Of a stretch of DNA of 64,000 nucleotides, positions 57,246 through 64,000 are shown piece after piece. Position 1 is the stretch's first letter. Every line of letters begins with the position of its first letter. Location: assembly GCF_018873765.1 (NCBI RefSeq), contig NC_057924.1, positions 5,642,001 to 5,706,000 on the forward strand, written 5' to 3'. Source of the stretch: Telopea speciosissima (Eukaryota; Streptophyta; Magnoliopsida; Proteales; Proteaceae). A model generated the notes under the pieces. That model ran no database searches, was not told where the DNA came from, and saw only the letters and a program-made list of their open reading frames with translations. A program made the translations under genes and the position numbers.

Positions 57246-58757
57246 CAGATTTATGGATAAAAATCCTCTCCAATTCTTTAATCTGGCAATACCACCTTCA
57301 TTGTGTGACACATGGCACATAAAGATCGTATGATAAACTGATGAGATTCTAAACCCGAAACGCAGAAAAGGTATACACTTTACCACCTCGACTTTCCCTC
57401 TTCCTCTCTCTCGATTCATCTCCTTCCCTCCTTCCCACCATTGGAGAGCTTCAAGGTCTGAAACCAGGTCCGGTTTCCTTTGCAAGTAGACCCAAGTCTC
57501 ACCTATGAAGTCTGACTTTCTTTTCAGATTTTAACCCTGATGCAAATCCTTCGTCGTCTTCTACTTCACTCGCCAATGCAGATTGATGTCCGTTGCTGAG
57601 TAGTAAAAGACTTAGCTAACACTAACGGAGCTGAAGGAATTCAGATATCTTAGTTATATCACCCCTCTCGTCAATTGGCTTTCCAACTAAGCAATAACAT
57701 TCATGATACAGCCAAGAGTAGCCCTACAAATAGGAACCTAATAATCCATCCACAAATCAAAAAGAGTATGTCAAATCAAGGAGAAATCTGAACCCAAATG
57801 ACAAATACAAGATAAACATCGTAATCTAACTCCTAATCATCTCAGATGAACTTGTATCTAAGGTCAAAAGAGATCAATCAGAGAACAACAGTTGAAACAA
57901 AACGAATCCATGGCAATGGTCCTCACCAATAGAACACGTTAAAGAATGAAATATGATATTAAACCACACAAACGCTCCAATGCCTAATTCGACTAGTTCA
58001 ATGAAGGGGAAGGGGGATGTAGATGGAGAAACTTACAGTGATGGGAGAGCCAGTGTTGAGAACCCTCTGACCATGAACAAGCCCTTCAGTACCATCCATG
58101 GCAATGGTCCTCACCATATTCTCTCTCAAATGCTGCGCGACTTCCAAGGACCAAGCGGATCCAATTATCTAAAACTTCAAGAGCAGTCAAGATCGGAGGC
58201 AATAATCCCTCATCGAATCTAACATCGACGACAACACCAATCACCTGACAGACACGCCCAACGGCACCAACCCCTGTAAATTCATCGGTGATCTTACCGC
58301 TGGGACCACCACCCTTAGTTGCCGGAGGGGTGGAAGTCGGAGACGGTGCTGGTGCTGCTGCCGCTGTTGAGGAGAAAACCCTTGGGAGAAGCCCGAGAGG
58401 CAGGTGATGGGGAAGGGGATCTAGGGTTGATGATCGAAGGCTTCGACGCAGACCGACCTGCGGAAGACCTAAGAAGAGATGATAAGACCTTGCGAGAAGC
58501 CATGGATGGGGGGGGGGGGCGCTATGGTTAATGTTACCCTTGCTGCGTTTTTTTTTTCATTCATACTTTCTACGTTTTGGGTTTAGAATCTCTTCGGGTT
58601 GAGATGATCCGGAAGCCAAATGGGTTTGGGCTTCATGAAATGGAGCAAATCAATCTCTACCACGTGATTTTTATATGCCACATGTCATACAATGAAGGTG
58701 GTATTGCCAAGCATTGCCACATTAAAGAATTGGAGAGGATTTTTATCCCAGATTTAC
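57246..58757. mobile_element. Pack-MULE-type Mutator element carrying an ATP synthase beta exon
   Basis: The element 57255-58748 (1494 bp) has terminal inverted repeats starting GGATAAAAATCCTCTCC, inverted at 58732-58748. The TIRs continue for about 90 bp (CTTTAATCTGGCAATACCAC, CATTGTGTGACACATGGCAC against the right arm) with an indel, and a second matched part (GAGATTCTAAACCC) lies further in. CAGATTTAT and CAGATTTAC flank it, a 9-bp target duplication with one transition, typical of Mutator. Inside is exon 1 of mitochondrial ATP2 with the first bases of its intron; 57360-57600 looks like a further gene leader (CT-rich) of unknown source. No transposase is present. Confidence 0.85.
58037..58503 (-). 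pseudogene. ATP2: Captured exon 1 of mitochondrial ATP synthase subunit beta
   Basis: The minus strand begins [18 protein letters not shown], the presequence start of plant F1-ATPase beta. After an internal deletion with frameshift (about 58370) it continues [30 protein letters not shown] and [11 protein letters not shown]. After an extra base it ends [20 protein letters not shown] with SPIT at 58037, where a donor GTAAGTTT follows, exactly as at the normal exon 1 end. The remaining exons, which hold the nucleotide-binding and catalytic parts, are absent. At least three indels break the frame. It lies inside the Mutator-like element 57255-58748. A 21-bp piece of the exon (TCCATGGCAATGGTCC and so on) is repeated at about 57907. 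Confidence 0.9.
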
Positions 58758-58834
58758 GCGTAAAGAATCCTATTAAACCGGTAACCGATAATGAGTGTAG
58801 GATTAAAATTCTTTGACCCGGTCTCTTTTGTTTT

Positions 58835-58925
58835 TTGAGTTCCGCATTGTTGGATGTCACATCTTCTACATGTCGAACTCCTAAGTCGGAACTGCAAGGC
58901 ACCGCAAGATTAAGCTTCTGCTGAA
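58835..58925. mobile_element. One-arm fragment of the MITE family at 31869
   Basis: TTGGATGTCACATCTTC, ACATGTCGAACTCC and GGCACCGCAAGAT follow the order of the right arm of 31869-32042. No inverted partner is next to it. Confidence 0.5.
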
Positions 58926-58978
58926 GATTGTTTTTCAGTATTGTGTCCATGTAAAACATGAAAACTCAATATTTGGTC

Positions 58979-59675
58979 GTCCTGGTCCGCCTCGAGTTGG
59001 GATCGGGCCCGGGCCAAGGTTGGGGCCTCGAGCTAAGCCCAGTTCGACCCAACCTGATCATATTTTAAGTTATTCTATAAAATATATATTAATATAAAAC
59101 ATATAATACATATGTTATAAACTTTAAACATCACACATATTTTGTTATATTATATATTATATATGAAGATAATAAATGATATAAGATATTTTTTTATAAT
59201 GTTATTTTATGTAAAAATTGATAATTTTCTTCCTGACCCGGCCCAACCATAGTTTTAGTGCACGGTATCAGAACAGATATCGGCAACATGCAAAACCGAT
59301 ATGGTATCGGCCTGAATCGGTTGTATCGAACAAAAGTACCCCTAAAATTCCTTAAAAAATGAGTTTCTGACCATTTTACCCCTTATCCGTATCGTGCTAC
59401 CGATATGGTATCGACACGGTATCGATATCATTGACTAGCAAAATCGATACGTATCGCCCGATATGGGAGATACGATACCGATACTTAGAACTATGAGCCC
59501 AACCCGTGCATCAATCCCTTTCCCTCCCCATAATCAGGGTCAAATAGGGTCAGGTTGTTCCGAGCCTAAGGGCAGGTCGAGTCAAGGTTGGGCCGGGCTT
59601 GGGCCTAGCTATGGGGTCTAAGGGTTGGGCTGGGGTTTTAAAATGCTCAATCCAACCCGACCTATTGCAGCCCTA
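58979..59675 (-). mobile_element. Non-autonomous hAT-type element, GGGCTGGG family, copy 2
   Basis: In reverse orientation it matches 35960-36680: the end TAGGGCTGCAATAGGTCGG (59675 downward), the GGGCCAAG-rich flanks, and the AT-rich centre (TATTATCTTCATATATAATA). The far end near 58979 has lost the TAGGGG terminus. It has its own nested MITE at 59249-59496 instead of the one in copy 1. Confidence 0.82.
59241..59504. mobile_element. CGATAC-type MITE nested in GGGCTGGG copy 2
   Basis: The 248-bp insert starts ATAGTTTTAGTGCACGGTAT and ends with the near inverse GATACCGATACTTAGAACTA. Words CGATATGGTATCG and ATCGATACGTATCG recur throughout. GCCCAACC is present at both sides (59241-59248, 59497-59504). 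Comparison with copy 1 of the host element confirms that it is an insertion. Confidence 0.82.
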
Positions 59676-59974
59676 AACTAAGCATTTTAGAACTTGAAAG
59701 AAGAAACCGATGCATGATTTACAATTTCCTCCATTTGCAAGCACAACAATAGAATAGAACAACTAAAGATCTAACATCACACCCCGGAAAAAGGGGAAAA
59801 AAAAAACTAAAAAATTATATCTCTCATCTAGGGTGAAAAAAATTCTCACTCAATCCACCAAAATGTTTGGGCGGTAGAGAAGCAATTCTAGCCTAATTGC
59901 ACGTCCACCACAATAACTCTTTTCCTTAATTTCTTTCAACTGTTTCTGGAATCTGAACCAGGATCAATACCTTA

Positions 59975-60599
59975 GATTGACCTAGGAGTGTCAATACCCA
60001 ACCCGAACCGATGAAACCGGCCCAAACCAGCCCGGACCACACCGGACCGAACTCTTAATGGTTCAGTTTGGTTTGTGGATCCAGAAAGGCAAACGATTTG
60101 GTTTGGTTTGGTTTGGGCTAGCCCGACGGCACATCGGTAGCCCGAACCGTTAGGCCCGAACCCAAACCGAACCGACCTAACCCGATAAATGAGTAAATCA
60201 GTAAATGCCTAATGCCCCATTGCCCCCTAAATGTATTGTGATAGTTTCTCACTTTATCTCATATCCTTTGTTAGTGATTACCCAACCAATTGTATCCATA
60301 GGCCATAGGACATAGGATACAAAGATGCATTGTATTTGAAATATTTTATGTACTTAAAAGAGAAAGAGAAGAAAAATTAGCACTAATCGGACCTTACTAG
60401 TTATATAAAATCGGTACCAAATCGAATCCAAACCGATATCAACCCGTTATCATAAATCGAAACCGACACGAAACCAAACCGCACCGAAACCGAACATTTC
60501 TTAATGGTTTGGTTTCGGTTTCTATAAAAGTCACACCGAAATCGAAAAGCCCGAACCGAAACCAGCCCGAACCGGCCCATTGACACCCCTACATTGACC
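59975..60599. mobile_element. hAT-type MITE, TAGGGGTGT family, copy 3 (long form)
   Basis: The element 59983-60591 (609 bp) begins TAGGAGTGTCAATACCCAAC and ends GGCCCATTGACACCCCTA. It is longer than copies 1 and 2, with an extra AT-rich middle (60180-60400). The flanks GATTGACC and CATTGACC agree at 7 of 8 positions. Confidence 0.85.
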
Positions 60600-60771
60600 T
60601 AAGGGTGTCAAAACCTAGCCTGGACAAATAAAATCGATAATAAAAAAATCCGAATAAAATCGAATCAATCATTATCGGATGGATTTTGGACTGGGGTATG
60701 TAGGGATCGGCTAAACACCGGACCACATCGAACCAACTGGTATCCAAACAAAAAATTGAAACGAATGAAAC
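60600..60771. mobile_element. hAT-type MITE, TAGGGGTGT family, copy 4, cut by an LTR
   Basis: TAAGGGTGTCAAAACCTAGC starts directly after the right duplication of copy 3 and runs through ACATCGAACC and CCAAAC-type words. At about 60772 it stops where the LTR begins (TGATGTTGCGTGTG), so its right end is missing from the window. Confidence 0.7.
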
Positions 60772-61229
60772 TGATGTTGCGTGTGAAAACCTCCGGTACT
60801 TGGTTCGCCCGTGGATGAACCTGCAAAAACCAAGCAATGAGCGCAAGAGGGCCGGTGTGGCTCCGGCCTAGGACTCTCCGATGCTCAAGTCAGGTCTTCA
60901 ACGCGACAGCGTAACTGTGTAGTCAAAAGCAAGGTGCGGAATAGAGCTCCATACCTGGGTATTTATAGAATAAGGAGGAGATGAGACGGTTGGGAGAGTC
61001 CTAGTATGGTAGGAGTCCTTGTTTCGGAAGGTTCTCCCGCGTAGAGCGGAGTGGAGAGTTATTTTCGGGATCGGACTCTTATTAAGGTAAGAGTCCATGT
61101 AGAGTGTGATTCTGTGTTGTGCTGGGATCGTGGTTCGGCCCTCCTCCCGTGATTCTCGGGATGTGCTGACGTGGCCCGGAGATCCCCGGGGGGTGCTATG
61201 GGAGCCTCGATGGAGGAGGGCTCGGCCTA

Positions 61230-61350
61230 CGAGGTCGGCCAGTGGGGTCGGCCATGGAGATCGGCCCGTGGGGTCGGCCATGGAGGTCGGCCCGAGAGGA
61301 GGTTGGTCTCGGCCATGGAGGTCGGCCCGAGAGGAGGTTGGTCTCGGCCA
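61230..61350 (+). repeat. Short GC-rich tandem repeats (GGTCGGCC type)
   Basis: A unit of about 35 bp containing GGTCTCGGCCATGGAGGTCG and CCCGAGAGGAGGTT is present twice without change between about 61279 and 61348, after shorter variants (GGGGTCGGCCATGGAG). It lies in the U3 part of the presumed LTR. Confidence 0.8.
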
Positions 61351-61803
61351 TGAGGTCGGCTAGGAATCCGTGGCTGACCCGTATAATCTCGGCCTCGGCC
61401 ACCGGCCAGCTCGCTCAAAACAGGTGAGGTCGGGTAACTTCTCAGATATTGGGTCGGCCCAACTTCCTTCTCGGCCAAACTCGGTTCTCGGATTGAGGTC
61501 GGGTCGACCACGTGGCAGCCTCTGACAGGTGGGGTGTTTTTATGCCTCATCACAGGCCCCCCCCACTCATCAGGTGTCGGGTCGGCGCCGATGAGTGAAA
61601 TTTCTGGGTGCTTGTCGGGAAGATTATTGCGGTTGGGCGAGATTATTTATTGCCGCTGATTTCACGCGCGCGATCGACGGTTGGGCGTCGGTGTCACGTC
61701 GGCGATCATTATGGCGGGCTCGGGGATTGAAACGTCCTTTGATCCGGGCCGTTGGATCATGTTTAGCTCGGTCGTCCAGTTGGATCAGTAGGACCCAAGG
61801 ATT

Positions 61804-61811
61804 ATAAATAG
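61804..61811 (+). promoter_or_regulatory. TATA box in the presumed LTR
   Basis: TATAAATA followed by GGTGACTCC; the distance to the repeated leader words from 61855 suits a transcription start near 61835. Confidence 0.5.
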
Positions 61812-62239
61812 GTGACTCCTAACTATTCATTCTTCACTTGCTTTAAGTTATTGACTTCTCGGCAAGTTTGAATCCTTCACCTCGGTTGATCTCGTAGCAT
61901 GCCGCCGGACTTTCTCGGCAAGTTTGGGTCCGTCAACTCGGTAGATCTCGTTAGGCTTCTCGGCAAGTTTTCCGCGATCGTCTCGCCGAAGCTTCGTTCG
62001 TGATCAACTCGGTACGTCGTTTCATTCCCGCTCGGCTCTTCCTCAACCAGTAAGTCTTCTCCGCCAAAGCATGTCGTTTGTAGTAGTCCTATGGCGAACT
62101 CGCTCGCCGGCGGCAGAGGGCACGAGTCCGAGCCGAGAACTCCCCATTCACTCTCCCACCATAGACTGTTGGGCTCCACATCGATGAGCCCGACGTAGTG
62201 GAGCTTCGTCAGGCCGAGGTGGCCGAGCCCCGTTACCCA

Positions 62240-64000
62240 TGGAGTCCGATCACGCGGCCCAATCCACGGCTGCAGTCCGGGCCGAGAACTCCGGGTCATC
62301 CTCATCCGATGAAGAGTCAAGTGAGGAAGATTCGTCCGAGGTGGGGCTGGCTCGGTCGCCTCGTCTACCGACGCCCGAGCCCGAGGAGGGTAGTGTCGGC
62401 CTTGTTCGAGCACGATGACGGAGGCCGACCTCGACTATCCGAGGACGACCTACGGCATCCCCGAGGACATTCACTCGAGTTCCTAACCCCGGGGAGATGG
62501 CCCGCTTCATCAGGCCCGGCGAGGTGGCTGCATACGAGACGCCCTTCAAGTACGGGTTTCGGCTCCCGCTCTCGGCTGTGGACCAGATCTTGGACCACTT
62601 CCACCTATCTCCTGGTGGTGGTGCCGAACTCCTGGCTGGCCGTCTACGCTTCTACGCCCTGCTTGCGAGATGGGCCGAGGTGCTAGCGTGGCGCTTTTCT
62701 CTCGGCTCTTCTTCCTGAAGAAGTCTCCCGAGAAGGGGTGGTATTACTTCGCCGCCGATCGGGAAGAGCGGCTCTAGGCGGTCACAAATTTCTCGGTGGC
62801 ACGCCGACATTCAACAAATACTGGAAGCCCCGTTTCTTCTTCGCTTCCATTCCCAACAGCCCTCTCCGAACCGAGTGGAAGGAGATGAATCTTAATTATG
62901 TCAATAGAGTATTACCCCTGACCGAGAACGAGATGACCTCGCGCTCGACCTTATCACCAGTGTCCGCCCTTCGATGTTCTCCACCTTCAGGACGAGGGGT
63001 TTCTCCAGAGTTGGCATATGACCCGGGTAGGAGCCTTTGCGAGCTCTGTCTTTGTGTTCCGAGCCGACCCCTTCACTTAACTTGGTTTTCTTTCCTTTTC
63101 GACTCGTTTCCTATGTTTTCGGTTTCTCTTGCGGTGGTCGGCCACATTCCACCAATGGACACGCTCGGCACGGGCCGAGATCATCGCGAGCAGGAAGAAA
63201 AAGAATTCCGAGAAGAAACCCCGGGGCGAGTCTTCCAAGGCCCTCAAGGGAAAGGGGGTGATGCCGGGACCCTCGGATGCGGTGGTCGGCCTGGAGGCCG
63301 AGAAGAACACGGTCGAGCCGTGTCTCCGAGAAAGGGGAAAGGCCGAAAAGGCGAGAGAGCCCGCCGAGAGACATTAAACGCCCGAAGCTCCGGTTAACTC
63401 CGACAAGTGGCGGCCTTCCGCCGTGGCCTCCCCACCAACATCTCCCGATACGTGCCGGGAGGGCTTCGGCCAACAACATCCGGTGAGGCCGACTCAAGCG
63501 CTCTTCTCCGGGGGACTCGCCGACGTCGGCCGCTCACGCCAAGGAGTGGTGGATGCCGCATCGGCTCCTCGCCGACAAGGAGAAGCTGGAGGCGCCGTCC
63601 GACCTCGAAGCTCCTCTCAACCCTATTTCAAGACTTCAATATGGTAAGTTTCCTTGTCGGCTCTTGCCTATGATCCGATATGTGTAGCTTATCCCGATCC
63701 TTTGTTCTCATGCTTTTTGTAGGGGTTCGCCAAAGCAAGAGAGACCATGCTCCGCTTCGAGCGGCTTTCGACCGAGAACTATTCCTTGGACGTCCAAGTG
63801 CAAGAAGGCTTATCAGACGCCCAGATGCCGTTCGAGGCGTCGGGAGACCCAAGAGAAGCTCACCGCCGAGGCCGAGGTGGAGAGCTCCCAGGCCGAGGTG
63901 GCCAGCAGAGAGAGAGGGTCCGGGCCTGCAGCTCGGCTCGCCGAGGTGAAGGAGAAGGCCAAGGAAAACCGCCACGGCTCGGAGCGCGGCGATTAGCGAC
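62240..64000 (+). pseudogene. 'Putative gypsy-type transposon' protein (Transposase_28-like), fragmented, runs off the window
   Basis: Successive frames give an acidic Ser-rich start (MESDHAAQSTAAVRAENSGS), TEADLDY and TYGIPEDIHS. Next is the core: MARFIRPGEVAAYETPFKYG, FRLPLSAVDQILDHFHLSPG, RFYALLARWAEVLAWRF, FFLKKSPEKGWYYFAADREE, then FNKYWKPRFFFASIPNSPLR and NLNYVNRVLPLTENE. This pattern is that of the family annotated as putative gypsy-type transposon protein. A charged linker (KKKNSEKKPRGESSKALKGK) and, after a likely intron (63643-63720, GTAAGT to TTTGTAG), a coiled-coil tail (GFAKARETMLRFERLSTENY, EKLTAEAEVESSQAEVASRE) follow. At least four frameshifts split it. The region is far richer in CG than the rest of the window. 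It belongs to the element whose LTR starts at 60772. Confidence 0.65.

Larger units (their letters stand above)
60772..62050 (+). repeat. Probable LTR and leader of a second Gypsy-type element
   Basis: The stretch starts TGATGTTGCGTGTGAAAACC (TG at 60772 or 60775), continues CTCCGGTACTTGG and GGGCCGGTGTGGCTCCGGCC, words I associate with LTRs of large plant Gypsy elements, and has TATAAATAGG at 61804. Behind it are three imperfect copies of TTCTCGGCAAGTTT with CTCGGTNGATCTCGT between 61855 and 61975. No PBS could be fixed, so the LTR end is a guess. The other LTR lies beyond the window. Confidence 0.55.

Noticed and set aside
1-64000. CRISPR arrays, bacterial operons, phage or organelle insertions
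   Set aside because: No spacer-like arrays, Shine-Dalgarno-spaced gene clusters, or plastid or mitochondrial gene strings were seen; the SUFB and ATP2 sequences are nuclear genes with introns or transit peptides.

Overview
This is plant nuclear DNA: a flowering plant, probably a woody dicot or early-diverging angiosperm. Genes have GT-AG introns, there are plant-specific families (plastid SUFB with a transit peptide, a SKIP2/VFB-type F-box protein, mitochondrial ATP synthase beta), and the rest is dense plant transposon sequence (Au SINE, tRNA SINEs, hAT-type MITEs, Copia, chromodomain Gypsy, Mutator-like). The species cannot be fixed from the sequence alone.

Genes. Two multi-exon genes are well supported, both on the + strand: plastid SUFB (306-3621, two exons, about 549 aa) and a coconut/Limnanthes-class lysophosphatidic acid acyltransferase (12636-16887, five exons, about 318 aa). 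A small single-exon gene for a basic 113-aa protein of unknown function lies at 30048-30389. An F-box/LRR gene (55765-57192, minus) keeps one reading frame along its whole length but carries two TGA stops. A further minus-strand ORF (24032-24783) is split by a MITE.

Layout. 1-18.4 kb holds SUFB, a repeat-rich spacer and the LPAT gene, followed by a decayed second copy of the SUFB terminal exon with its 3' flank. 18.5-22.5 kb is a large inverted repeat with two arms of about 1.5 kb. 22.5-37 kb is a field of SINEs, MITEs, solo-LTR-like pieces and a tandem array around the small gene. 37.9-54 kb is a nest: a minus-strand Copia element, missing its reverse transcriptase, is split inside its integrase by a plus-strand chromodomain Gypsy element (39116-52477, LTRs of about 2.8 kb) with a perfect 5-bp target duplication AGGGC. 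That Gypsy carries, between its 5' LTR and gag, an antisense, apparently spliced gene for a plant transposon-type protein. 55.7-58.8 kb holds the broken F-box gene and, 62 bp beyond its start, a Mutator-like element that has captured exon 1 of the mitochondrial ATP synthase beta gene. 59-60.8 kb holds hAT-type elements. From 60.8 kb to the end is the 5' part of another LTR element, GC-rich, with a fragmented 'putative gypsy-type transposon' protein.

How it fits together. The host genes have unrelated jobs (plastid Fe-S cluster assembly, phospholipid synthesis, ubiquitin ligation) and form no pathway. The main interest lies in the mobile DNA: a gene-capturing Mutator element, an antisense gene inside a chromovirus, nested insertions that can be ordered in time by their target duplications, and a systematic CAG/CTG versus CG disagreement between the two Gypsy LTRs that looks like a sequencing artefact at methylated sites and may explain part of the frameshifting.
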